A stretch of DNA of 64,000 nt from Oscillospiraceae bacterium (GCA_015064315.1 SVSL01000003.1:1-64000), one strand, 5' to 3'. Numbered from the stretch's first letter, positions 10,269 to 17,389 are shown. Notes: generated by a model from the letters alone, not told the origin. A program made the numbers and translations.

Positions 10269-11444
10269 ATGTCTGTATTCAAAAAAGCAATTTCGGTTAT
10301 TCTGGCAATACTCGCGGTGCTTTCCTGCATTGCCCTTCCCATCTCGGCAGAGCCGATAGAAAAGGAGCCGCTCCCCGTTCCGTCTGTTTCGGCAAAAAGC
10401 GCGATTCTGATGCTGGCATCCACGGGGGAGATTCTTTACCAAAAGGATTGTGACGTCAAGCTTCCCATGGCAAGCACCACCAAGATCATGACGGCATTGG
10501 TGGCGCTGGAGCTGGGATCCCCAAAACAGATGATTGCGGTATCTCCCGAGGCGGTTGGCGTGGAAGGCTCATCCATCTATTTGACCGCGGGCGAGCAGCT
10601 CTCCTTAGAGCAGCTTCTGTATGCCCTGCTTTTGGAGTCCGCCAACGATGCGGCGGTTGCCATTGCCTGCGGACTTTCGGGCAGTGTGGATTCCTTTGCC
10701 AAGAAGATGAACGAAAAAGCAGACTCGCTGGGACTTGTGCAAACACACTTTACCAATCCTCACGGGTTGGATCACGAGGAGCACTATACCACGGCAAGAG
10801 AATTGGCGATCATCACCCAAGCACTTTTGAAAGATCCTCTGCTCCGCACCATTGTCTCCACCAGAAAGACCACCATCCCCCATGACGGAACCGACAGCGT
10901 CCGACTTTTGGTCAACCACAATAAAATGCTTCGCCTCTACGACGGCTGCATCGGTGTCAAGACCGGATTCACCAAACGCAGCGGCAGATGTCTGGTCTCG
11001 GCGGCAGAGCGTGACGGCGTTGAGCTGATCGCGGTAACGCTAAACGCATCGGACGATTGGAACGATCACACCGCTCTTTTGAACTACGGCTTTTCTCGCT
11101 ATGACGCGGTCAAGCTTTGCAACACAGAGGAGTATCTCTTTCCCCTGCCCGTAGTAGGAGGAACCGATGACTACGTCATGATCGGCAACACGGAAGCCCT
11201 GCAAGCCATTCTTCCCGTGCATCACGGCAGTATTGTGGTACGGGTGGAAGCCCCCCGCTTTGCCTATGCCGACGTCAGCGAGGGAGACGTGATTGGCAGC
11301 GTGATCTTTCTCTGCGACGTGGAATCCAACGGAAGCCTGCAAAAAATAGGAGAAGTCGAGCTGACCGCCCGCTACTCCGTGAAAAAAAAGAAGGTCAAAA
11401 GGAGCTTTTGGCAATGGCTGAAATCACTTTTTGGCTTTCATTGA
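10269..11444 (+). CDS. D-alanyl-D-alanine carboxypeptidase (DacF-like, S11 family)
   Basis: Secreted low-molecular-weight penicillin-binding protein that trims the terminal D-Ala of peptidoglycan stem peptides. A signal peptide covers about residues 1-27, ending near ISAEP. The three S11 active-site motifs are present: SxxK (STTK, 69-72), SxN (SAN, about 122-124) and KTG (about 234-236). A C-terminal beta-sandwich and a basic hydrophobic tail (KRSFWQWLKSLFGFH) likely anchor it to the outer membrane face. Neighbouring sporulation genes suggest a DacF or DacB role in cortex synthesis, but that is inference. ATG follows GGAGG. Confidence 0.93.
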   Translation: MSVFKKAISVILAILAVLSCIALPISAEPIEKEPLPVPSVSAKSAILMLASTGEILYQKDCDVKLPMASTTKIMTALVALELGSPKQMIAVSPEAVGVEGSSIYLTAGEQLSLEQLLYALLLESANDAAVAIACGLSGSVDSFAKKMNEKADSLGLVQTHFTNPHGLDHEEHYTTARELAIITQALLKDPLLRTIVSTRKTTIPHDGTDSVRLLVNHNKMLRLYDGCIGVKTGFTKRSGRCLVSAAERDGVELIAVTLNASDDWNDHTALLNYGFSRYDAVKLCNTEEYLFPLPVVGGTDDYVMIGNTEALQAILPVHHGSIVVRVEAPRFAYADVSEGDVIGSVIFLCDVESNGSLQKIGEVELTARYSVKKKKVKRSFWQWLKSLFGFH

Positions 11445-11472
11445 TTCGATAAAATAAATTAAGGAAGAAAAA

Positions 11473-12210
11473 ATGGCAGATTTGATCCGCTTACAAAAAT
11501 ATTTTTCGGATTGCGGCATCCTCTCCCGACGAGCCGCCGAGGCAGAGATCCTTGCGGGAAAGGTCACTGTAAACGGCACGCGCGCATCCTTGGGAGATCG
11601 GGTGGATCCCGACATCGATCTTGTAGAATATAAAGGAAAGCCCGTCAAGCCACGGCAAAGCAAGCCCTATCTCTATCTCATGCTTCACAAGCCGCGTGGC
11701 TACGTCAGCACGGCAAAGGATGAAAAAGGACGCAAAAGCGTAATTGATCTGACAAAAGGCGTTGGAAGCCGCGTCTATCCCGTAGGACGGCTGGACATGG
11801 ACTCCGAGGGGCTTTTGCTGATGACCGATGACGGCGCCTTTGCAAATCACTTGACCCATCCTCGCCACGAGATCCCAAAGATCTATCACGTAACGCTTTC
11901 CACCGAGCCTACCGCAGAGCAGCTCTCTGCTCTGTCAGCTCCCATGGAGCTGGACGGTTATCGGCTTCAGCCCGTAGAGATCAAGCGTCTTACGCCAAAC
12001 AAGCTGGAAATGACGCTCTACGAGGGACGAAACCGACAGATCCGCAGAATGTGCGAATCGGCAGACCTCAAGGTCACACGCCTTTGCAGGATCGCCATTG
12101 GAAAGATCAAGCTGGAGCCTCTTCCCCTTGGAAGATGGCGACATTTGACAGAGGAAGAGGTTTTGTATCTCTTTCCCCAAAAAGAAAATCATCATGGATC
12201 GGAGAACTAA
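11473..12210 (+). CDS. rluB: 16S/23S rRNA pseudouridine synthase (RsuA/RluB family)
   Basis: Converts a specific uridine in rRNA to pseudouridine. The 245-residue protein carries an N-terminal S4 RNA-binding domain (about 5-60, LQKYFSDCGILSRRAAE) and an RsuA-type catalytic domain. The catalytic Asp is in VGRLDMDSEGLLLMTDDG (about 102-119), and YEGRNRQIRRMCE lies near the C-terminus. Position after scpAB agrees with the Bacillus rluB locus, which is why rluB is preferred over rsuA. ATG follows AAGGAAG. Confidence 0.92.
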   Translation: MADLIRLQKYFSDCGILSRRAAEAEILAGKVTVNGTRASLGDRVDPDIDLVEYKGKPVKPRQSKPYLYLMLHKPRGYVSTAKDEKGRKSVIDLTKGVGSRVYPVGRLDMDSEGLLLMTDDGAFANHLTHPRHEIPKIYHVTLSTEPTAEQLSALSAPMELDGYRLQPVEIKRLTPNKLEMTLYEGRNRQIRRMCESADLKVTRLCRIAIGKIKLEPLPLGRWRHLTEEEVLYLFPQKENHHGSEN

Positions 12211-12213
12211 AAA

Positions 12214-12609
12214 ATGTTAGAAGTATTACCCATTCAGGATAAACAAGAGCAGGAAGCCCTCTGCGCACGCTGTGGGATTCCCTTTGAAACCGAGCTGCTG
12301 GCTTATAAGGCATTGGTGGACGGAGTTCTCAAGGGCGTTTGTCAATTCACCATGGATCAGAAGGGCGGAAGAATCCTCCATTTTGCCCACGTTCCGGGCG
12401 CCTATGAGTTTGAGCCCATGTTTGTCATGGGACGCGCCGCTCTCAATTTTATTGATCTGTGCGGCGTGCATACCGCATTCTTCGACGCGGAATATGACAA
12501 TGAGACCTTGATCAAAGCCGTTGGCTTCCGTAAAAATGCCGAGGATCGCTACGAAATGGATCTGACCGACTTCTTCAAGGAGCCCTGTCAGCATTCCAAG
12601 CACGAATAA
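12214..12609 (+). CDS. Small GNAT-fold-like protein of unknown function
   Basis: A 131-residue protein three bases after rluB. The pattern of a beta-strand segment LKGVCQFTMDQKGGRILHF, then MGRAALNFIDLCGVHTAFFD and a terminal AVGFRKNAEDRYEMDLTDFF, resembles the second half of GNAT acetyltransferases. No clear acetyl-CoA R/Q-x-x-G-x-G/A loop is visible, so catalytic activity is uncertain. GGAG precedes the ATG. It ends the operon upstream of spo0A. Confidence 0.7.
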   Translation: MLEVLPIQDKQEQEALCARCGIPFETELLAYKALVDGVLKGVCQFTMDQKGGRILHFAHVPGAYEFEPMFVMGRAALNFIDLCGVHTAFFDAEYDNETLIKAVGFRKNAEDRYEMDLTDFFKEPCQHSKHE

Positions 12610-12630
12610 AAAGCAGAAAAAAATCCGTTA

Positions 12631-12692
12631 CTTCCCAAAGAATCGTCGGAATTGGTAAAAATTACCAGTTTTCGTCAAGATTTTTTGGGAAG
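12631..12692. promoter_or_regulatory. Long imperfect hairpin upstream of spo0A
   Basis: CTTCCCAAA (12631-12639) pairs with TTTGGGAAG (12684-12692), and an inner GGTAA/TTACC palindrome sits at 12654-12666. It could terminate the upstream operon or serve as a regulatory site for spo0A. The downstream T-run is poor (TATTTTATT), so a terminator role is not certain. Confidence 0.45.
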
Positions 12693-12711
12693 TATTTTAT
12701 TCGCAAAAGTA

Positions 12712-12752
12712 TTGCAAATATTTCCAAAATATGGTAAAATATTCCTGTCGAG
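12712..12752 (+). promoter_or_regulatory. spo0A promoter with possible 0A box
   Basis: -35 TTGCAA (12712-12717) and -10 TAAAAT (12735-12740) are separated by 17 bp. TGTCGAG at 12746-12752, one base off the TGTCGAA core of Spo0A binding sites, overlaps the expected start point and would fit autoregulation. A sigma-H promoter, as in Bacillus, was not convincingly seen. Confidence 0.5.
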
Positions 12753-12826
12753 AAAAATACTGTAAAACAATAAAATGCATTTTTATTGAAAATCGGTAAA
12801 ACAAGAAATCGGAGGAATGAACACAC

Positions 12827-13609
12827 ATGGAATACACCACCAAACTTTTGATCGCTGACGAAAACCCCTCTTTTCGAGCATCCTTGAAGGATAGCCTTGT
12901 CCGTATGGGCTACCGTAACATTGAGGAAGCCGCCAACGGAGAGGAAGCGCTTTTGAAAATGGCACACTTCTATCCCGATATCGTTATTATGGACGTTTGG
13001 CTCTCCAAGCTGGACGGAATCGGCGTGCTTCGCGGCAGCCATTCCCTTGACTGGAGTCGCAGCAAGGAGCCTGCTTTTATCGTGGTCTCCTCGGTATCAA
13101 GCCAAAACATTTTCATTCAAGCCACCGAGGCAGGTGCCGAGCTGTGCCTGGTAAAGCCCTTGAATATCAATAGCCTTTGCGATCATATCCAAAGCATCCT
13201 TTCTCGCCGTCAGGATTCCGTTCCTGCCGCCGCCATGCAGACAGTGGGCAAGGAGCCTGATATTGAATCGCAGGTGACGCAGATCATCCATCAGATCGGC
13301 GTTCCCGCTCACATCAAGGGCTATCAGTATCTCCGCACCGCCATTCTTCTCACCATTAAGGACAATGATATCATCAATTCCGTTACGAAAGTTCTCTACC
13401 CGTCCGTGGCGAAGAAATACCAGACCACCACAAGCCGAGTCGAGCGTGCCATCCGCCACGCAATCGAGGTCGCGTGGGACAGAGGCGACGTGGATACGCT
13501 CAACTCCTATTTCGGTTACACGATTCAAAACAACCGCGGTAAGCCCACAAATAGCGAATTTATTGCGATGATTGCCGATAATTTGAGGTTGAAGTATAAG
13601 TTGTATTAA
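12827..13609 (+). CDS. spo0A: Sporulation master regulator Spo0A (3' end supplied by inserted element)
   Basis: Response regulator that starts sporulation when phosphorylated. The receiver domain (1 to about 120) has the acidic pair D11/E12, phosphoacceptor D56 (DIVIMDVWL) and Lys in LVKPL (about 107). A linker leads to the DNA-binding domain (about 140-260) with the family signature [15 protein letters not shown]. After D56 the usual Pro of the MP motif is absent (DVWLSKLDG). Its last 66 residues (195-260, from about base 13409) are matched exactly in amino acids by a second copy at 16977-17177; the DNA in between is an integrative element, so this 3' end is most likely element-borne. ATG follows ATCGGAGGA. 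Confidence 0.95.
   Translation: MEYTTKLLIADENPSFRASLKDSLVRMGYRNIEEAANGEEALLKMAHFYPDIVIMDVWLSKLDGIGVLRGSHSLDWSRSKEPAFIVVSSVSSQNIFIQATEAGAELCLVKPLNINSLCDHIQSILSRRQDSVPAAAMQTVGKEPDIESQVTQIIHQIGVPAHIKGYQYLRTAILLTIKDNDIINSVTKVLYPSVAKKYQTTTSRVERAIRHAIEVAWDRGDVDTLNSYFGYTIQNNRGKPTNSEFIAMIADNLRLKYKLY
13412..13425 (+). other. Left attachment core (attL) inside spo0A
   Basis: AAGAAATACCAGAC is identical at 13412-13425 and 16980-16993. Upstream of the second copy only 1-3 bases still match spo0A, so the crossover most likely lies at or just inside this core. A longer identical run of 26 bases (13475-13500 and 17043-17068) is the alternative crossover zone. Confidence 0.7.
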
Positions 13610-13617
13610 GAGGAGCG

Positions 13618-13648
13618 AAAAAAAGGCTTATAACATAAGGCTTTTTTG
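13618..13648 (+). terminator. Terminator after the restored spo0A
   Basis: AAAGGCTTAT pairs with ATAAGGCTTT around an AAC loop, followed by a T-run. It is A+T rich and unlike the GC-rich terminator after the displaced spo0A end, in keeping with an element origin. Confidence 0.75.
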
Positions 13649-13682
13649 CAATCAAAAAAGTATCAACTTTGTATCAATTATC

Positions 13683-13790
13683 CCTATGAATATCTTCAAT
13701 TTTCAATAAAAAAGCGATCAAAAACCTATAAACTTTTTTCATCGAAGCTATGAATATCTCTGCTTTATTGGGTAGAAATCAAACCTATAA
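13683..13790 (+). repeat. Arm-type repeats near the left element end
   Basis: CTATGAATATCT occurs at 13684-13695 and 13748-13759, and AAACCTATAA at 13722-13731 and 13781-13790. At the right end GATATTCATAGGTTTGAC (16868-16885) combines both motifs in inverted orientation. Such repeats flanking a core are typical of binding sites for the amino-terminal domain of tyrosine recombinases. Confidence 0.55.
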
Positions 13791-13802
13791 AGAGGAGAAT
13801 GT

Positions 13803-14795
13803 ATGATGGAAAATTTGAATTTCAGTTTTCAATTGGATGAGTTTATGCTCTTTTGTCGAAGCAGACAACTGCGAGAAAAGACCATGAACAGTTATGAACA
13901 AACGCTTCGTTTATTCGAACGATGGTGTTGGGAGCGGTTTCAGATTGAAAATGTAGATCAGATTACCGAAAGTGTGGTGCGCCGTTATATCAACGATTTG
14001 ATGGAGCGAGGCAAATATTCCTTTTACACCGATGACAAGAGGAAAACAATCAATTATCCCGAGCGGAGACGTGATTTCCGGAATCCAATATCAATCACTA
14101 CGATCAATAATTATATTCGCAACTTGCGCGTTTTCTTCAATTGGTTGGATCGCGATTATCTATTGCCAAAGAATCCCATGAAAAAGATTCGGCAGCTCAA
14201 GAACAACAGGAAAGCCAAGGAATATATCTCCGATGAAGACTTTAAGAGGTTGATCGGTCTGTTAGACAAATCCTATTTCTCTGAGCACCGCGATTTTGTG
14301 ATGATCATTCTCATGATTGACACCGGCATGAGGCTTGGAGAATGCAGCTTGCTTTTGGTTGAGGACGTGAATCTGGCAAAGAAACAAGTTTTTCTTCGAG
14401 CAGAGAATACAAAAGGTCGTAAGGATCGGATCGTTTTCTTTTCCCCAAAGACCGAAACAATCCTGCGGCGATGGTTGCAATTCAAGGATCGATACGCGGA
14501 AAGCGATTATCTCTTCCCTGTTAAATACAGCGGCGCGGCAATCGGCGTATCGAATTTCGAAACGAATTTCAAAAAATATCTCAAGCGAGCGGCATTGAAT
14601 GAAAGCATCTCGCCCCATTGCCTGCGAAACAATTTTGCCAAACGATGCTTGATGAACGGAATGGATATTTTCACACTTAGCAAAATTCTTGGGCATTCGA
14701 GTGTACGAGTTACCGAGGAAGCCTATCTTGATCTCAATAGCGATGATATCCAAAAGAGATATCAGAATTTCAGCCCAATGGCAACAATCAAATAA
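13803..14795 (+). CDS. Tyrosine recombinase / integrase
   Basis: Site-specific recombinase, 330 residues, likely responsible for insertion into spo0A. An N-terminal SAM-like core-binding domain (about 10-120) is followed by the catalytic domain with all six residues: Arg in TGMRLGE (about 177), Lys in ENTKGRKDR (about 201), His-x-x-Arg in SPHCLRNNF (about 267-270), His in LGHSSVR (about 293) and the nucleophile Tyr in EEAYLDL (about 302). It resembles XerC/D-like integrases of small Firmicutes elements. AGAGGAGA precedes the ATG pair at 13803/13806. It is convergent with the WYL gene. Confidence 0.93.
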   Translation: MMENLNFSFQLDEFMLFCRSRQLREKTMNSYEQTLRLFERWCWERFQIENVDQITESVVRRYINDLMERGKYSFYTDDKRKTINYPERRRDFRNPISITTINNYIRNLRVFFNWLDRDYLLPKNPMKKIRQLKNNRKAKEYISDEDFKRLIGLLDKSYFSEHRDFVMIILMIDTGMRLGECSLLLVEDVNLAKKQVFLRAENTKGRKDRIVFFSPKTETILRRWLQFKDRYAESDYLFPVKYSGAAIGVSNFETNFKKYLKRAALNESISPHCLRNNFAKRCLMNGMDIFTLSKILGHSSVRVTEEAYLDLNSDDIQKRYQNFSPMATIK

Positions 14796-14798
14796 GAG

Positions 14799-14839
14799 CA
14801 GAAAGAAGCGAGAACGAAAACCGTTCTCGCTTCTTTCTG
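14799..14839. terminator. Bidirectional terminator between integrase and WYL genes
   Basis: A perfect 18-bp stem (14799-14816 with 14822-14839) and a 5-base loop lie between the two convergent stop codons, with T-rich sequence to the right. Confidence 0.85.
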
Positions 14840-15943
14840 TTATCTTTGATACAATCCTTGTATTTTTGAGAGATGCTTTTCAAGCTCCTCGATTACAGGA
14901 GCTGGGGAAAGGAGCTTTGCCTTGTTTCCAAAACCGCATAGCCATCCAAAGAACATTGGACTGATCTCAACAGAGACGGATACTGTAAAATGCCGGCTAT
15001 CCTCGGTCAGATAAGAGGCATAGTTTCCAAAGCGATCCACAATCGAATCCAAAAGATCGTTTGTAAACCGTATCCGAACCAGTTCGCGCCGTCCGGTGTA
15101 CATAGAAAAGACGCGCTTGGAATAAGTATCAAGGTATTCCTTGAGATTCTGCGTCAAATCATTTCCCTCTCGCGCCTCACCGGTAAGCTTTACCTTGTTC
15201 ATACGGTCAATGCGATAGGTCAGGAGCCGCTTGCTCTTGTCATCGATGCCAAGCAGATAGTAGTTTCCTTCATTTATCATAATCGCATGAGGGCTCACAA
15301 CATAATCACTCCCCCGGCGACGCTCTACCCTTTGCGTGGGATTTTGAATCGTGCACTTCAAATATTTGAACCGGATCTTTTCAGGTGCGTGGGGCTTCCC
15401 TTCCTTATATTCTGCCATTGCGGAATGAATGAGATCCACGTTGTCGAAGAGCTTGGCGTTATCTGTTTTTTCTCGGGAAACAGCAAAGGCATCATGCTTG
15501 ATCTGCTCACGTTGATGCTTGCTCAAAAGTCTTCCAACACTGTCCGCAATATATTGGGTATCACGTTCAGTGACAAAGCGAGCGGTGTGAAGCGCTTCCA
15601 CCAACAGGCGCGCATCTGAGGGATCAATGGAGCGGCTTGCAACATAGTATCCGTTTTTCTTTTTGAATTTGATAGTTGCCCTGTCCGGATCTTCCTCCAA
15701 AAGCGCCTCTGCCTCTTGATGGTCAATACCCTCCTCCAACATAATCTTGGCGATATTGATTTCTCTGACATCCTTGTAAATCGAGCGGCACTCCACGCAA
15801 ACATCACAACAATCTTTTAAATATGCCAAAAGATTTTTAATCTTCACATAATGATTCTCGTCTGAATGTTCAAGTAAATATTGCAACACAAGAAAATGTT
15901 GCATGCGCTGATTTAGTCTTCGATTATTGTTCTCTTTTGCCAT
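14840..15943 (-). CDS. WYL-domain transcriptional regulator
   Basis: A 367-residue protein with an N-terminal helix-turn-helix region (about 8-65), a central WYL domain (about 160-250, including YYLLGIDDKSKRLLTYRIDRM) and a C-terminal WCX-like region (about 270-365). WYL regulators sense nucleic-acid or nucleotide ligands and often control phage-defence or mobile-element genes. Here it may control the integrase or the neighbouring unknown protein; that is inference. The start at 15943 follows AAAGGCGG; an upstream ATG at 15997 lies inside the promoter. Confidence 0.88.
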   Translation of the reverse strand: MAKENNNRRLNQRMQHFLVLQYLLEHSDENHYVKIKNLLAYLKDCCDVCVECRSIYKDVREINIAKIMLEEGIDHQEAEALLEEDPDRATIKFKKKNGYYVASRSIDPSDARLLVEALHTARFVTERDTQYIADSVGRLLSKHQREQIKHDAFAVSREKTDNAKLFDNVDLIHSAMAEYKEGKPHAPEKIRFKYLKCTIQNPTQRVERRRGSDYVVSPHAIMINEGNYYLLGIDDKSKRLLTYRIDRMNKVKLTGEAREGNDLTQNLKEYLDTYSKRVFSMYTGRRELVRIRFTNDLLDSIVDRFGNYASYLTEDSRHFTVSVSVEISPMFFGWLCGFGNKAKLLSPAPVIEELEKHLSKIQGLYQR

Positions 15944-15968
15944 ACAATCACCGCCTTTCGATGGCACT

Positions 15969-15997
15969 ATTATATCATTTAAAAAAATCGAAGTCAA
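15969..15997 (-). promoter_or_regulatory. Promoter of the WYL regulator
   Basis: -35 TTGACT (15992-15997) and -10 TATAAT (15969-15974), 17 bp apart, reading leftward about 26 bp before the start codon. The short leader would allow autoregulation. Confidence 0.65.
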
Positions 15998-16071
15998 TGC
16001 AAATATAAAAAATTTTAATATTAAAACCCTTCACCATTCTAAAAAATATAATAGAAATATTTTACATAGTA

Positions 16072-16100
16072 TTGATATTGTTCTTTCAATATGGTACAAT
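16072..16100 (+). promoter_or_regulatory. Rightward promoter-like sequence with no sense gene
   Basis: TTGATA (16072-16077), 17 bp, TACAAT (16095-16100) with a TGG extension points rightward into the antisense strand of the next gene. It may drive an antisense RNA against the 147-residue gene, or may be chance in A+T-rich DNA. Confidence 0.3.
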
Positions 16101-16188
16101 TATAATGATGTATTTATTAGTGTTTCATTTTATCATATTTTGATTTCGCCATTTTTTACTCCTTTCTTATCGCATTTTGGGAGCGGAG

Positions 16189-16632
16189 TTATGCACTCTC
16201 ACCGTTAAGGATCTGATCGACTCTCTTCTGATACTCAAGAACCTGCGGAAAGGTCTTCAAAAACCATCTGCGGATTTCAACGTAGGACTTAGGCTCGGAT
16301 TCCAGTCCGTCATCATGCTTCGGATTTCGAAGCAACCGATACTCTTCCTCCTGTTCCTCGTTTCCGTTGCTCTTGAGAAATCTTTCCATATATTCATAGG
16401 TCAGTCCTCTCAAGCTATCCTTACTTTCTTTGCGAGCGGAGCGCTTTTTGATCTCACGAATCTTGATCTCATAGTTGGGGAAAATGCTTTGATACGCAAG
16501 GAACGCGTTGTACTCGTCGGTTCCATAAATGGAAGCTCTCTTTGCGATATTCTTGGGCATAACAATCGTCTTATTCGCGTGATCAATGTGGAATTTCTGC
16601 ATCATTTCTGCATTTACTTTCTGATTCATCAT
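16189..16632 (-). CDS. Unknown element-encoded protein
   Basis: A 147-residue hydrophilic protein with many charged residues, no membrane segment and no signal peptide. The first part (HIDHANKTIVMPKNIAKRA) and the middle (EYNAFLAYQSIFPNYEIKIREIKK) suggest an alpha/beta fold; a charged helix follows. I do not recognise the family. AAAGGAT precedes tandem ATGs at 16632/16629 with a long spacer. It runs in the same direction as the WYL gene about 245 bp upstream of that start, so the two could form a functional pair. Confidence 0.7.
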   Translation of the reverse strand: MMNQKVNAEMMQKFHIDHANKTIVMPKNIAKRASIYGTDEYNAFLAYQSIFPNYEIKIREIKKRSARKESKDSLRGLTYEYMERFLKSNGNEEQEEEYRLLRNPKHDDGLESEPKSYVEIRRWFLKTFPQVLEYQKRVDQILNGESA

Positions 16633-16970
16633 GGTATTTTACAATCCTTTCGTTTTAAAAAATTTTTTTATTTCAGGATTGGGTTGGCGCCTTCCCTGTC
16701 CTCTGTGCCTATATTATAGCACGCCTTAATGCAAATAGACACACATTCAAAGGCATTCTAAATATTTTTTTGATATTTTCTATATTGTGTTTTTATGAAA
16801 ACTTGATCTTATTTAGACAAATATTGATTGTTAGTTGACTCATTTTCGATCCGATTTTAATATTTTTGATATTCATAGGTTTGACGCTTGACATCTGATC
16901 AAAAATATGGTAATATAAGATTACTCTATAAAGCACAGAGGATCATAGCTACGAATAAACCAATAGATTT
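16633..16970. other. Non-coding right end of the element
   Basis: A+T-rich DNA with no gene. It contains the probable leftward promoter of the 147-residue gene (TATAAT at 16713-16718, weak -35 TGTCTA at 16736-16741), an inverted arm-type repeat (16868-16885) and a rightward promoter (16888-16916) pointing at the attachment core. Confidence 0.6.
16888..16916 (+). promoter_or_regulatory. Rightward promoter at the right end of the element
   Basis: TTGACA (16888-16893), 17 bp, TAATAT (16911-16916) with a TGG extension. In the integrated state it reads into the displaced spo0A end. In an excised circle it would read across the joined core and the element-borne spo0A tail toward the integrase gene. 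Confidence 0.55.
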
Positions 16971-16976
16971 TTGACG

Positions 16977-17177
16977 GCAAAGAAATACCAGACTACAACA
17001 AGCCGAGTTGAGCGTGCAATCAGACACGCAATCGAGGTCGCATGGGACAGAGGCGACGTGGATACGCTGAATTCTTATTTCGGATATACCATTCAGAACA
17101 ACAGAGGAAAGCCCACAAATTCGGAGTTTATCGCGATGATTGCGGATAATTTGAGGTTGAAATATAAGCTGTATTAA
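16977..17177 (+). pseudogene. Displaced 3' end of spo0A
   Basis: Encodes the last 66 residues of Spo0A, from [18 protein letters not shown] to the stop, identical in amino acids to residues 195-260 of the intact gene but with 26 synonymous base differences over about 200 bases. It spans the helix-turn-helix and the C-terminus but lacks the receiver and the first half of the DNA-binding domain. A TTG at 16971 could open the frame, but no ribosome binding site precedes it. Lack of decay suggests a recent insertion. A short peptide able to bind DNA or dimerise is conceivable but unsupported. Confidence 0.88.
16980..16993 (+). other. Right attachment core (attR)
   Basis: The same 14-base core as at 13412-13425. 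Left of it, similarity to spo0A stops within three bases, marking the right boundary of the element. Confidence 0.7.
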
Positions 17178-17180
17178 AGA

Positions 17181-17215
17181 ATGCCCTGCGACAGATTTTG
17201 TCGCGGGGCTCTTTT
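17181..17215 (+). terminator. Original spo0A terminator
   Basis: GCCCTGCGACA pairs with TGTCGCGGGGC followed by CTTTTTT, right after the displaced stop codon. The GC-rich stem matches other chromosomal terminators in the window. Confidence 0.85.
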
Positions 17216-17256
17216 TTCACTCGCACACACTTTGAGAACCTAAACGCCTTGAAAAA

Positions 17257-17304
17257 GTTTTTTGCACCACTTCAAAAAAAGTTTTTTGCACCACTTCAAA
17301 AAAT
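17257..17304 (+). repeat. Two tandem copies of a 24-bp unit
   Basis: GTTTTTTGCACCACTTCAAA plus an A-run is repeated at 17257-17280 and 17281-17304, just upstream of the LRR lipoprotein promoter. The last base differs. It may be simple slippage duplication. Confidence 0.75.
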
Positions 17305-17308
17305 GCTA

Positions 17309-17337
17309 TTGACATCCCCTTTATTTCATGCTACAAT
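17309..17337 (+). promoter_or_regulatory. Promoter of the LRR lipoprotein at 17390
   Basis: TTGACA (17309-17314), 17 bp, TACAAT (17332-17337); close to the vegetative consensus. Confidence 0.7.
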
Positions 17338-17389
17338 AAAATAATCAATCTATAATGATGTTGTCAAGAAAATAAAGAAAGGCGATTTT

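Larger units (their letters stand above)
13412..16979 (+). mobile_element. Integrative element of about 3.6 kb inserted in the 3' end of spo0A
   Basis: The element is bounded by direct repeats formed from the spo0A 3' end: 13409-13609 at the left and 16977-17177 at the right. They encode the same 66 residues but differ at 26 bases, all synonymous. It carries a tyrosine recombinase next to the left end, a WYL regulator and a 147-residue unknown protein, and is more A+T rich than the flanks. Insertion leaves spo0A full length because the element provides the replacement end. The right copy keeps a GC-rich terminator and is judged to be the displaced original. No excisionase, replication, conjugation or obvious cargo gene is recognised; it may be a minimal or reduced element. 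Confidence 0.88.

Noticed and set aside
16177-16719. Rightward 180-codon frame opposite the element's 147-residue gene
   Set aside because: A promoter-like sequence lies upstream, but there is no ribosome binding site, and the leftward frame has the better start and more protein-like composition. An antisense RNA remains possible.
16971-17177. A second functional spo0A gene
   Set aside because: Only the last 66 codons are present, with no receiver and no ribosome binding site; it is the displaced end of the interrupted gene.
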